A DNA stretch of 44,473 nt from Pseudomonas sp. QTF5. GTDB taxonomy: Bacteria; Pseudomonadota; Gammaproteobacteria; Pseudomonadales; Pseudomonadaceae. The first letter of the stretch is position 1; each line of letters starts with the position of its first letter. The stretch lies in contig NZ_AZRW02000019.1 of assembly GCF_000512695.2 (NCBI RefSeq), positions 55,475-99,947 of the forward strand, read 5' to 3'. Shown piece after piece: positions 17,701-26,839 of the stretch. The position numbers were made by a program, and so were the translations under genes. The notes below the pieces were generated by a model that saw only the letters and a list, made by a program, of their open reading frames with translations, searched no databases and had not been told where the DNA came from.

Positions 17701-18344
17701 TGGGTTTCGCGAGCTTCTTTGGTCTTGTCAAAAGCCCGACGACCGAGACGGGTGTAAAGCGCGGTGTCGGTGAGCTTTTCCAGCAGTTCGCTGCGGTCGT
17801 TGTCGTCAGCTTTGAGGAAGGCGCTGAACTCGCTCTGGGCCAGCATTACGGCGCGGGTGAACTGTTCGAAATTCAGGCCCAGTACGGACTCGATCTGGCT
17901 TTTGAATTCAAGTTTCTGGCTGGCGAGCAGTTGATCCTGATCGATGTCGCGCAGGCTCTGACGACTGGCTTGCAGCTTGCCACCGGCCTTTTCCCGGGCG
18001 CGATTGGCCTCCCAGCGAGCGCGATAGCGGCGGCCATCGATGCCAACAAAATCCACTTCTGCATAGCCTTCACCGGTGCCGCGACGCAACAGCGTACGCG
18101 GGTCGCCAGTGCTGATTTCACCATCGGCGTCCGGAGTTTTGGCGGACGCTTGAGCGTTGTTCAGCCGCGGCACGGCGCCAAACAGCGCCAGACACAGCGC
18201 GTCGAGCAGCGTGCTTTTGCCCGCACCGGTAGGCCCGGTAATCGCAAATAGACCGGCACTCGCCAAGGGTTCAGCGGTGAAGTCAATTTCAAAAGGCCCA
18301 GCCAGGGAGGCGAGGTTCTTCAGGCGGATCGCGAGAATCTTCAT
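14703..18344 (-). CDS. sbcC: Exonuclease subunit SbcC (SMC-like ATPase)
   Basis: A 1213-residue Rad50-type ATPase that acts with SbcD on DNA hairpins and blocked ends. Residues 37-45 hold Walker A (GPTGAGKST). Long Gln/Glu/Leu-rich coiled coils flank the zinc hook CPVCG at about residue 605. The signature LSGGETFLVSLALALGLA lies near 1120 and Walker B (SLFIDEGFGSLDPE) near 1150. An open extension upstream of ATG 18344 overlaps sbcD in another frame and is not used. The length is a little above the E. coli protein, as expected for Pseudomonas. The gene overlaps sbcD by 4 bases. Confidence 0.96.
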   Translation of the reverse strand: MKILAIRLKNLASLAGPFEIDFTAEPLASAGLFAITGPTGAGKSTLLDALCLALFGAVPRLNNAQASAKTPDADGEISTGDPRTLLRRGTGEGYAEVDFVGIDGRRYRARWEANRAREKAGGKLQASRQSLRDIDQDQLLASQKLEFKSQIESVLGLNFEQFTRAVMLAQSEFSAFLKADDNDRSELLEKLTDTALYTRLGRRAFDKTKEARETHKLLQDQATGVTPLSPEARAELDERFNDAQQQLKTQQAQLKQLELQHTWLKDLRQLQDAQHSATEQLHSAQQHWNSLAGERLKLTRLEQLAPQRHQFARKTELTAQLTPLAAQIQQHTQQQSDLTERQTQLEQSLSTAQTALTQAQSQHASSAPLLRQAFEEQSTLARLVKDASLSADLKQQAELACTQGQGTIQGLLDQQKQVAERLQRIAGELEQSIHLAPLSDAWNAYRDRLQQLMLIGNRLNKGQTELAALEQSAARAAEELATQRQSLEVLYKEAGAEPEAVAEQIQILGSLLQDNRKQLRAFEELTRLWASQQELDKRGAELQQRQLAAQQDRDRLTQDGVKTKAELSVAEQTLTVTRELLERQRLARSASVEELRAQLQDDQPCPVCGSPDHPYHQPEALLQSLGRHDESEQANAQKAVDLLKEKLTDLRAEVGGLIAQQKELLQQQEQLATQQQSLAPSLEAHPLSAQLLAQDGSKRDTWLTQQSSQLNQSITQDEQRQTALLTLQQDAARLAQQLRSAETANQQATQHLINQQRELSSDSKRLDDELAAFSTLLPADTLEALRNEPAATFMQLDRQIAQRLEQLDQQRDELGEQQQRQQTLEKEQDRQQTRIQQQEAAQQQFTALAGQQQACQEKLTQLLGEHASAEQWQQQLDQAVEQARTAEATANQELQTVRTRLVQLAAELKAQQERSQALEIEDRELSGKIADWRAQHPELDDGGLEDLLSVDDQHVSELRQRLQQSEKAIEQAKVLLQERDKRLLDHQAQHNGNLDTEQLTTALAELQNLSAASEHRCAELRAEQTEDQRRQNANQALAQQIADAYTEYQRWARLNALIGSATGDTFRKIAQAYNLDLLVHHANVQLRQLVRRYRLKRGGSMLGLLVMDTEMGDELRSVHSLSGGETFLVSLALALGLASMASSTLKIESLFIDEGFGSLDPESLQLAMDALDGLQAQGRKVAVISHVQEMHERIPVQIQVHRQGNGLSTLEVK

Positions 18345-19585
18345 GGCTGTTCGCTCTCCATCTGCACGTCTTGCAACAGCTCGGCGAAGTCCTTGAGCGT
18401 TTGCTCGTCGACCTCGCTGCCGTAGTTGTCCTGCCACGCGCGGCTGAACAGTTCCTGGGGCGAAAGCTGATCCAGTTCGATCAAGGTTGTGCCGTCATCG
18501 ACGCCGTCGCTGCTGCCATTGCCTGCGTATTCGGCGGCAATTCGCACCAGCCGCACAGCCTTGCCTTGCAGCGCTGTTTCCACTTGATGGCGCAGGTCCG
18601 GTTGCGGTTCGTCGAGACGGACCCGCACTTCCAGCCACGGCTGGCGCTGGATGTCGGCGAGCAGGTCGATGTTGGGCAGGTCGGCCAGCTGCAGCAGGAT
18701 CTCCGCCAACGGCGCGGAGCCGAGGCGTTGCAGATTGACTGCTCGGGGAATCAGTTTTGGTTCGATGCTGACGAGGGTTTCGCCATCGAGCTGGATATCG
18801 AGAATCTGATGTTGATAACCGATTTCGGAAAATGACAGCGGAATTGGCGAGCCGCAGTAGCGGATGCGCTCTTCACCGTTGACCTTCTGCGGTTTGTGCA
18901 AATGCCCAAGGGCGACATAGCTGATGCTCGGCCCGAACAGACTGGCGGGCAGGGCTTCGGCGTTACCAATGATCAAGCTGCGCTCGGAATCTTCCGACAC
19001 CGAACCGCCGGCCATGTGCGCATGGCTGATGGCGATCAGTGCCTGACCCGGCTTGCGCTTGGCGTTGGCCGCTTCGATCAGCCATTCATGAACCTGGCCG
19101 ATACCGCGCAAATAGTTGTCGCCCAACTGCGCACCGGTCACTTCGGCTGGGCGCAGGAACGGCAGCGCCAGGCACCAGGCGGCAATTTCGCCGCTGACAT
19201 CAGGCAACGGCAACAACAGGCGTTCGGCATCCAGTTGACCGTCATCGAGCCACAGCACGCGACCGAGGGCGTGAGTGCGCAAGCGCCGCATCAACGGCGC
19301 AGGCAGTTCGATCCGCGAGCCGGAGTCATGGTTGCCGGCGATCATCACGATGGTCAGCAACGGCTGCTGCTCATGGGCGCTGACGATGAAATCGTAGAGG
19401 CGTTCCTGGGCTTTGACCGGCGGGTTGACCGTGTCAAAGATATCGCCGGCGATCAGCAGCACATCGGGCTGGTCGAGTTTCATCTGGCGCAGCAGCCAGT
19501 CAAGAAAACAGGCGTGCTCGAAATCGCGCTCCTGGCCGTGCAGGTTCTGCCCAAGGTGCCAGTCGGAGGTGTGAAACAGACGCAA
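18341..19585 (-). CDS. sbcD: Exonuclease subunit SbcD (Mre11-type nuclease)
   Basis: A 414-residue metallophosphoesterase and the nuclease partner of SbcC. The metal-binding motifs appear in order: MRLFHTSDWHLGQNLHG (Asp8, His10), IAGDIFDTVNPP, IAGNHDSGSR, ISHAHMAGG and VALGHLHKPQ. A C-terminal capping domain follows. The stop codon overlaps the sbcC start (ATGA), so the two subunits are translationally coupled. Confidence 0.96.
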   Translation of the reverse strand: MRLFHTSDWHLGQNLHGQERDFEHACFLDWLLRQMKLDQPDVLLIAGDIFDTVNPPVKAQERLYDFIVSAHEQQPLLTIVMIAGNHDSGSRIELPAPLMRRLRTHALGRVLWLDDGQLDAERLLLPLPDVSGEIAAWCLALPFLRPAEVTGAQLGDNYLRGIGQVHEWLIEAANAKRKPGQALIAISHAHMAGGSVSEDSERSLIIGNAEALPASLFGPSISYVALGHLHKPQKVNGEERIRYCGSPIPLSFSEIGYQHQILDIQLDGETLVSIEPKLIPRAVNLQRLGSAPLAEILLQLADLPNIDLLADIQRQPWLEVRVRLDEPQPDLRHQVETALQGKAVRLVRIAAEYAGNGSSDGVDDGTTLIELDQLSPQELFSRAWQDNYGSEVDEQTLKDFAELLQDVQMESEQP

Positions 19586-19715
19586 GGCGTACTCCGTAGG
19601 AAATAAGGTGATGGTCGCGAGGAAAATGGTGGCGACTAAAGAGGGGAGAGTTTACTGGCAAACACATGGGATGGCGCGATGGATCTGATCGAACCAAAGA
19701 CCTGTGGCGAGGTGA

Positions 19716-21368
19716 TTATTTCGGATAAAGCGGTGGCAACCCGGTGTCGCCGACCAAGTCTTGAACCCCCTCGGCCGTCGGGATCGCGCGAATCGCGCGC
19801 CAGAGATCTTCGCCCTGCCAATACTGGCCGGTTTCGCTGTACAGCGCGCCGTTCAGACCGTCGAGGGCATCGGACAAGGGTACGAAGCGCGCGGCCATGT
19901 CGGCCAGGGTCTCCGGTTGTTGTCGGGCCCAGGCGTCGAGGGCTTGGCGGGTAGCGTGGGAGTCGTTGGCCTGGCAGGCGCGTTTGAGGTCGTCGAGCAA
20001 GGTGCGTGGGCTCGGGCCGGTTTGCGCGGCACGCAGGATCGCCGGTTGCCAGCGGGCGCGCCACCAGAGGCCGAAGCCCAGCAGGGTGGTGCAGGCCAGA
20101 ATCACAGTGCTGAGTTTCCACCACCAGAGGGCTTCGTTGTTGGCGCCGGACATCACCTGCGGGCTGCCCGTCGGAGTATCGACGATCAGGCTCGGATTGC
20201 TCGCCACTTGTAGTGTGCGGGCCGGCAGGCTGCTGTGTTCCAGGTGATCCTCGAAGGTGTTCCACCAGACCACTTCAACGCTCGGCAATTCAATGTTGCC
20301 GGTGCGGGTCGGCACCAGGGCTTCACGGTCCTCGCGACTGCCGATCAAGCCGCGCTCACTGCTCTGGTTGCCCAGCACCGGTTGATCCGGGTAGCGCCGC
20401 AGGCCGTTGATCTCCGTGGCGGGCAACGGTGGCAGTTGCGAACTGGCGAGGCCTTCGGCGTTCAAGGTCAGGCTGCGGGTCAGCGAATCGCCGACCTGCG
20501 CAAGATCCGGTTCCGGGCTCCAGCTTTCGCTCAGGCTCAAGCTGCGGGCCGGCAGCCATGGAACATCGGCCGGGTACGTGCCGGGTTTGGCCTTGACCGT
20601 CAACGGGATCTCGGCGGATTTGACGCGCATCAGCTTGCCCGGCTTCGGCCCTGGAGGTGTTGAGTCCTGGGACGGCAGGGTATCGACCAGTGTGGCGCTG
20701 AACATCTGCGCTGGAATAGTCAATTCACCGCTGTGCTGCGGGTAGATCGCGTAGCGCATTTCAATCACGCCATGGCGCAATCCGTTGATGACTTTTTCGT
20801 AGGTGCGCGACTCGCCTAGCTGTTCGATGCGCGCATCGGGAATCTGCAACGGGGTCAGGCTGCTGTCGTCATACAGCGACACCGAATGGTAGATGCGCAA
20901 GGTCAGGATCACCTGAGCCTGCACATAGACGCTGTTCTGGTCGAGACTGGCCTCGATGAATACCGGCGCGAGTGTGTTGCTGCTGTCCTGGGTTTCGCTC
21001 TCGATTACCTGCACGGTAATCGGCTGGCTTTGGACATCGCCCAGTTGCAGAGGTGGAATCACCACGCTGCCGTTTTGCCGGGGCAGCAGGGTGATGATCC
21101 AGCGGGTGGTCGCTTGGGTATCGCCATTGAGGGTGTTCAATTGGTTGACCTGACGGGTGCCGCGCACGTCGAACAGCGGCTCCAGCGGGGTCAGATCGGG
21201 TTTACCGAACTGGGTCACGTCGCTGGTTTCCAGGGTCAGTTCGACCGTCTCGCCGGAATTCAGGCGGCTGCGATCGACGCTGGCGACCAGTTCCGCAGCC
21301 TGGGCCTGAACGGTGCAGAGCAACAGGGCGGGCAACAATGCGAGCAAGAAAGCGGTGAAGCGGGTCAT
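19716..21368 (-). CDS. BatD family protein (oxygen/stress tolerance, periplasmic)
   Basis: A 550-residue protein with a signal peptide (MTRFTAFLLALLPALLLCTV, ending AQAAE). Several Ig-like repeats follow (SRLNSGETVELTLETSDVTQ near the start), and a transmembrane helix (STVILACTTLLGFGLWW, about 430-450) leads into a cytoplasmic C-terminal domain. This is the BatD architecture. It is the last gene of a moxR-type operon in which MoxR ATPase and VWA proteins probably act as a membrane-linked chaperone system. It overlaps the upstream VWA gene by 4 bases. Confidence 0.88.
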   Translation of the reverse strand: MTRFTAFLLALLPALLLCTVQAQAAELVASVDRSRLNSGETVELTLETSDVTQFGKPDLTPLEPLFDVRGTRQVNQLNTLNGDTQATTRWIITLLPRQNGSVVIPPLQLGDVQSQPITVQVIESETQDSSNTLAPVFIEASLDQNSVYVQAQVILTLRIYHSVSLYDDSSLTPLQIPDARIEQLGESRTYEKVINGLRHGVIEMRYAIYPQHSGELTIPAQMFSATLVDTLPSQDSTPPGPKPGKLMRVKSAEIPLTVKAKPGTYPADVPWLPARSLSLSESWSPEPDLAQVGDSLTRSLTLNAEGLASSQLPPLPATEINGLRRYPDQPVLGNQSSERGLIGSREDREALVPTRTGNIELPSVEVVWWNTFEDHLEHSSLPARTLQVASNPSLIVDTPTGSPQVMSGANNEALWWWKLSTVILACTTLLGFGLWWRARWQPAILRAAQTGPSPRTLLDDLKRACQANDSHATRQALDAWARQQPETLADMAARFVPLSDALDGLNGALYSETGQYWQGEDLWRAIRAIPTAEGVQDLVGDTGLPPLYPK

Positions 21369-23101
21369 CGAGTTTTTTCCTGATCCTGATGTTGTTGCTG
21401 TTCGTACCAGAATTTGCGTCTGAGCAATTCGCCGGGGTCATCCGGGATCTTGCGCAGCCATTGTTCCAGCGCCTGGCGCTGTTCGCCTTCGAGCATGTCG
21501 CTGGCCGGGCGCCGCGGTGGCGTGGTGCTTTGCTCATCCCCCAACTCGCTGCCTGGGACTTCATTGGCGCCCGGTTGCGGTGGCGTCGTGGGCGGCTGCT
21601 CGGCGTCCGGAGTGGTCTGCTGGGCGTCGGTTTTCGGTTCGCCATTGCTGGGTTGGGTGGCGCTGCCCGGCGGCGTTTCCTGGGTGATGGTTTCGGTTTC
21701 TCCATCGGCGGTTTTATCCGGCTCGACGGGTGGCACTGAGGTTTTCTGTTTGAGCAGACTTTCCACCAGCGCCTTGTTGGTCAAGGCCGGGCGCAGATCC
21801 GGTTGACGTTCCAGCGCTTGATCGTAAGCGTCCAGCGCGGCTTCCAGCTCACCGCTTTTGGCCAGGGCATTACCCCGATTGTAGTGGGCGTGGGCATCGC
21901 TGCCTTGGGCAAACCGCTGGGCGGCGCCACTGTAGTCGCCGGCTTCATAAAGCGCCACGCCTTGCCATTGCGGATCTTCGAAATGTTCCACGGCTTCAGC
22001 CGGACGCTTTTGTTTGAGCAAATGCAGGCCCTGCTGGTCGGGACGCAGCCACAAGTCTTCGAAATCGAAGGCATGACTCGGTTGCGGCAGCAGGAACAAC
22101 AGCGGCAGGCAGAACAGCCAGCCACGGCGCCCGGCACAGGCGGCCAGTAATAACAGCGGCAGCAGCAGCCAGTAACCCTGATCGGCCCAGGTGTCGAGGC
22201 GTAGTGTCTGGCCGTCGTTGCGCAGATCCCGTGGGCCATCGAGCAGGCCAAGGCCGCGCAGGTCGGCATCGTCCAGACGCGCCTGGCGATAACGTCCGCC
22301 CAAGCCGTTGGCAAAGGCTTTCAGGCTGGGACCGTCCAGGTGCGGCAGCAGAATCGCGCCTTGGTCGTCCTTGAGGAAGCTGCCGTCGTCCTGCGCGACC
22401 GGCGCACCTTCGGCGGTGCCGATACCGAGCATCAGAAATGGCGTGGACCTGTCGTCCAGCACCTGACGAATCCCTTGGCGTTCCTGTTCTGTCAGCGACG
22501 AACCGATCAGCAGGATCCGACCCTGGCCGAGGGCGCCCTGATCCAGCAGCGCCAAGGCCTTGGCCACCGCCAGATCGGCACGATGACCGGCCTGGGGCAT
22601 CAGCGAAGGCTTGAGCGCATCCAGCAGGTTGCGGCTGGTCGACAGGTCATCCGATAGCGGCACCAAGGTGTGGGCACTGCCGGCGTAGACGACGATTGCG
22701 GTCTGCGCATCGCTGCGGTTTTGCAACAGGTCGAACAGTTTGCGCCGGGCCTGTTCCAGTCTGTTCGGCGCCACGTCGGTGGCGAGCATTTCCGGGGTCA
22801 GTTCAAGCAATATCACCAGCGGATCAGCGGGTTTCTGACCGGTTTGCTCGACGCGCTGCCAGCTCGGCCCCAGCAGGGCCAGCACGGTCAGCACCCAAGC
22901 CAGGCCCAGAGCAACCCACGGCAGTTTGCTCTCGCGACCGCTGCCACCACTGAGCAGCGCGGCATGGAAGGCCGGCGGCAGAATCATTTGCCAGCGGCCG
23001 GCGCGTTTCTGCCGGTGCCAGAGTTGCCAGAGCAGCCAGCCCAGCAACGGCAACAACAGCAGCCACCAAGGGCGGAACCAGTGCGGCCAGAGCGCAATCA
23101 T
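21365..23101 (-). CDS. BatB/BatC fusion: VWA domain plus TPR protein
   Basis: A 578-residue membrane protein with two N-terminal transmembrane helices (about 10-30 and 60-78), a VWA domain (about 90-280), two further helices (about 305-345), TPR repeats (about 375-455, AHYNRGNALAKSGELEAALD), and a long low-complexity tail rich in Pro, Thr, Glu and Gln. The VWA metal site is altered: the expected DxSxS reads LLELTPEML, so Glu-Thr-Glu replaces Asp-Ser-Ser. It overlaps both neighbouring genes by 4 bases, and presumably acts beside BatA in the inner membrane. Confidence 0.88.
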   Translation of the reverse strand: MIALWPHWFRPWWLLLLPLLGWLLWQLWHRQKRAGRWQMILPPAFHAALLSGGSGRESKLPWVALGLAWVLTVLALLGPSWQRVEQTGQKPADPLVILLELTPEMLATDVAPNRLEQARRKLFDLLQNRSDAQTAIVVYAGSAHTLVPLSDDLSTSRNLLDALKPSLMPQAGHRADLAVAKALALLDQGALGQGRILLIGSSLTEQERQGIRQVLDDRSTPFLMLGIGTAEGAPVAQDDGSFLKDDQGAILLPHLDGPSLKAFANGLGGRYRQARLDDADLRGLGLLDGPRDLRNDGQTLRLDTWADQGYWLLLPLLLLAACAGRRGWLFCLPLLFLLPQPSHAFDFEDLWLRPDQQGLHLLKQKRPAEAVEHFEDPQWQGVALYEAGDYSGAAQRFAQGSDAHAHYNRGNALAKSGELEAALDAYDQALERQPDLRPALTNKALVESLLKQKTSVPPVEPDKTADGETETITQETPPGSATQPSNGEPKTDAQQTTPDAEQPPTTPPQPGANEVPGSELGDEQSTTPPRRPASDMLEGEQRQALEQWLRKIPDDPGELLRRKFWYEQQQHQDQEKTR

Positions 23102-24192
23102 CGGCGCCTCCGCAGACGCAGGCGTTTGAGTCGCTGACGCCAGTCGGGCCGTTGCGTTTGCACAAACCGCTCTTTGGTAAACAGCTCCTTGGTTAACAGC
23201 CGTTGCAACGGGTTATCCGGCCAACGCACGCGCACAACCAGCAGCAGGCTCAACAGCAACGCCATCGCCAAAGGCCAGTGATACAACGCTTGGGCCGGGC
23301 GGGCCTGCGTGGGTTGCTGGGTCACCGGTTCCAGTTTGTCGAGGGTGCGCTTGATCGCCTGCAGTTCCTCGCCGTCGTGGGCGCGGAAGTATTGGCCACC
23401 GGTGGCTTGGGCGATGGCTTTCAAGGCCGGTTCGTCGAGGTCCAGGCTCGGGTTGACGCCCAGAAATCCCAGGGTGCCACTTTGCTCCGGATCGGCGCCG
23501 ATACCGATAGGGTAGATTTTCACGCCTTCTGTGGCCGCCAGGCGTGCGGCGGTCAGCGGATCGATTTCGCCGCCATTGTTGGCGCCATCGGTGACCAGAA
23601 TCAGCACACGGCTTTGTGCCGGGCGTTGACGCAGGCGTTTGAGGGCCAGGCCGATGGCATCGCCAATCGCGGTGTTCTTGCCGGCGATGCCGATCCGCGC
23701 TTCGTCGAGCCACACGCGAACGGTGTGTCGGTCGAAGGTCAGCGGCGCTTGCAGATAGGCCTGGCTGCCGAACAGGATCAAGCCGACCCGGTCACCGTCG
23801 CGACTTTCAAGAAAATCACCGAGCAAATGTTGCACCAGCGACAGTCGGCTGACGTCTTCGCCTTGCCACTGCATGTCGGGAAAGTCCATGGAGCCGGACA
23901 CGTCCACCGCCACCAGCAGATCGCGGCCACTGGCGGCAACCGGCAGGGGGTCGCCGAGCCATTGCGGGCGCGCCGCGGCGATCAGCAAAAACAGCCACAG
24001 TAAAATGAACGGGGCTTGCTGACGCCACGCTGGCAAATTCGCCCGGGCGCGACGGCGGGCCAGGCCTTCGAGGTCGTTGAGGAAGCTGACTTTGAGCGCC
24101 GGTTCGCCGCTGTCGGCCACCGGCAGCAGCACCCGCATCACCCAGGGCAGTGGCAGCAGGGCGAAGATCCACGGCCAGGCGAACTCAAACAT
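23098..24192 (-). CDS. BatA-like VWA-domain membrane protein
   Basis: A 364-residue protein with N-terminal membrane helices (FAWPWIFALLPLPWVMRVLL and PFILLWLFLLIAAARPQW), a VWA domain with an intact MIDAS (LLVAVDVSGSMDFPDM), and a C-terminal helix (HWPLAMALLLSLLLVVRV). ATG 24192 is preferred over an in-frame TTG at 24213. It overlaps the upstream DUF4381 gene by 8 bases. The intact metal site contrasts with the degenerate one in the next gene, suggesting that BatA makes the metal-dependent contact. Confidence 0.9.
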   Translation of the reverse strand: MFEFAWPWIFALLPLPWVMRVLLPVADSGEPALKVSFLNDLEGLARRRARANLPAWRQQAPFILLWLFLLIAAARPQWLGDPLPVAASGRDLLVAVDVSGSMDFPDMQWQGEDVSRLSLVQHLLGDFLESRDGDRVGLILFGSQAYLQAPLTFDRHTVRVWLDEARIGIAGKNTAIGDAIGLALKRLRQRPAQSRVLILVTDGANNGGEIDPLTAARLAATEGVKIYPIGIGADPEQSGTLGFLGVNPSLDLDEPALKAIAQATGGQYFRAHDGEELQAIKRTLDKLEPVTQQPTQARPAQALYHWPLAMALLLSLLLVVRVRWPDNPLQRLLTKELFTKERFVQTQRPDWRQRLKRLRLRRRR

Positions 24193-24679
24193 GTTTGCGA
24201 ATCCAGGTGTCAACGGCTTGAGTCAGGCCAGCGATGGCCTTGTCGTCGAGTTTGCATTCGGGTTTGTAGGCGCCTTCCACCAGCACCATCCAGCGCGTGA
24301 GGCCGGCGGCCGGGCAGCGGTTATCAAGGAACGCCAGCCATTTGCGCCCGTTAAGGGTGTGGCTCTGGCTGTAGGGGTAATGGTTGCGGCACAGACGTTT
24401 GAGCAATCCGTTGAGTTGCTGCAGCCAGGCTCCCGCCGGGGCGCCGTCGTAGGGCTTGGGCATCCGGGCGAGTTCGGCCAGGGCGGCGAGGCGCACCGGG
24501 TCCAGCGGTTGTTCGGCGCGGACAATGGGGCGCTTGTTCGGAATGAAGCGGCGCAACTGCCACAGGCTGAAACCGATCAGCGGCAGCAACAACAGCAGCA
24601 GCCACCAGCCCGGCGCCGGCGGCCAGAAGCCGATCGGTGGCGGGGAAATCAGCGGTTGCAGTTGATCGACGCTGCTCAT
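24185..24679 (-). CDS. DUF4381 membrane protein of the moxR/bat operon
   Basis: A 164-residue protein. A transmembrane helix at about 24-45 (GWWLLLLLLPLIGFSLWQLR) is followed by a cytoplasmic domain (LNGLLKRLCRNHYPYSQSHT, GRKWLAFLDNRCP). DUF4381 proteins occur between DUF58 and BatA genes in such operons; their biochemical role is unknown. Four-base overlap with the DUF58 gene. Confidence 0.86.
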   Translation of the reverse strand: MSSVDQLQPLISPPPIGFWPPAPGWWLLLLLLPLIGFSLWQLRRFIPNKRPIVRAEQPLDPVRLAALAELARMPKPYDGAPAGAWLQQLNGLLKRLCRNHYPYSQSHTLNGRKWLAFLDNRCPAAGLTRWMVLVEGAYKPECKLDDKAIAGLTQAVDTWIRKHV

Positions 24680-25620
24680 CGACTTTTCCCCGGACGTTGC
24701 GGATTCAGGTATTCGCGCAGTTGCTCGACCATTTCGCTTTGGGTGCTCAACGGCATCAGCAATACCCGCAGTTTCTGCGCCAGCAGTTCCCAGCGGGCGA
24801 TACGTGCTTCAGCTTGTGCGCGATAGGCTTGGCGCAAATCGAAATTCAACGTGTCGAGTTCCAGTTGCGCCCCGCGCTCGGCAAAACGAAGCAAGCCGGC
24901 GGCGGGCAGGGCGTGATCCAGCGGATCCGACACGGGCAGCAGCAACAGGTCGCAATGGCGCGACAACAGACTCAGCTGCTGTTCGGCGCTGTCGGACAAG
25001 GCGCGTTCGTCGCAGATCACGATCACCAGGCTGCCGGGGCGCAACACTTCCCGGGTGCGGCGCAGGGCAATGCCGAAGGCGTCGCGGTCCGGCTCGCGTT
25101 CGGTGTGCAGCGACTGATTGACCCGCACCAGCCGATTGAGCAATTGCAGCAGGCTCTGCTTGCTGCGTCGCGGTTTGATCTCGTAGTGCTCGTCGTCGCC
25201 GAACACCAGCCCGCCGACCCGGTCGTTATGGCCCAGCGCGGCCCAGCCAATCAGGCTCGCTGCCTGGGCGGCAAGTACCGATTTGAACATCAGCCCCGAG
25301 CCGAAAAACAGCCGGCGGCTCTGTTCGACCATGATGAAAATCGGCCGCTCGCGTTCTTCATGGAATAGCTTGGTATGAGGCTCCTGGGTCCGGGCGGTGA
25401 CGCGCCAGTCGATGCTTCGCACATCATCACCGGCCTGATAGACCCGCACCTGATCGAAGTCCACCCCGCGCCCGCGCAGTTTGGAGTGGTGCAGGCCGAT
25501 CAGCGGGCTGCGCTGGCTCGGCGTGGAAAACAGCTGTACTTCACGCACGCGATGGCGCATCTCGATCAGCTCGGCGAGGCTGATACGGATGCCCGGCTCG
25601 GGGGGCAGGAGGGAGTTCAT
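24676..25620 (-). CDS. DUF58 (VWA-like) protein of the moxR/bat operon
   Basis: A 314-residue cytoplasmic protein with the DUF58 signature (SIDWRVTARTQEPHTKLFHEERERPIFIMV, given here in two parts: SIDWRVTARTQEPHTK and LFHEERERPIFIMVEQS). ATG 25620 was chosen. A TTG at 25629 would overlap moxR but is less likely. DUF58 proteins accompany MoxR ATPases and are thought to link them to the membrane VWA proteins; this is family knowledge. Confidence 0.87.
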   Translation of the reverse strand: MNSLLPPEPGIRISLAELIEMRHRVREVQLFSTPSQRSPLIGLHHSKLRGRGVDFDQVRVYQAGDDVRSIDWRVTARTQEPHTKLFHEERERPIFIMVEQSRRLFFGSGLMFKSVLAAQAASLIGWAALGHNDRVGGLVFGDDEHYEIKPRRSKQSLLQLLNRLVRVNQSLHTEREPDRDAFGIALRRTREVLRPGSLVIVICDERALSDSAEQQLSLLSRHCDLLLLPVSDPLDHALPAAGLLRFAERGAQLELDTLNFDLRQAYRAQAEARIARWELLAQKLRVLLMPLSTQSEMVEQLREYLNPQRPGKSR

Positions 25621-25625
25621 CGGGG

Positions 25626-26585
<960 letters not shown>

Positions 26586-26839
26586 CGATTGACTGTTCCT
26601 GGAAAGGGTGGCCGAAGACGTTCGAATAACGCCAGGGCTGGGGGCGTTACTTTAATCCATCGCGGGGGGCGGCGACTAACGGCATTTTGTGCAAAGTGCG
26701 GGAAATGATTAGAGCAATTGTCTAATTTTTCGTAAGGAGGGGGGCGGTACCTGATCCGAACTCATCGCGAGCAAGTCCGCTCCCACAGGGGGGGCGGGTT
26801 GTTTTGGGAGCATGTGATCCAAATGGACGAGCTTGCACA
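26586..26839. other. Intergenic region between moxR and the ABC exporter
   Basis: These 254 bases have no ORF. They should contain the moxR promoter, which I cannot pinpoint, and a single REP arm at 26764-26787. This is the left border of the accessory island. Confidence 0.5.
26764..26787 (-). repeat. Solitary REP arm
   Basis: ATCGCGAGCAAGTCCGCTCC followed by CACA is a single REP half with one substitution and no inverted partner nearby. It may be the remnant of a pair split when the island was acquired. Confidence 0.8.

Noticed and set aside
15660..18251. Large plus-strand Leu/Gln-rich frames opposite sbcC
   Set aside because: They are the antisense of the coiled-coil region; Gln/Leu codons on one strand give Leu/Gln-like codons on the other.
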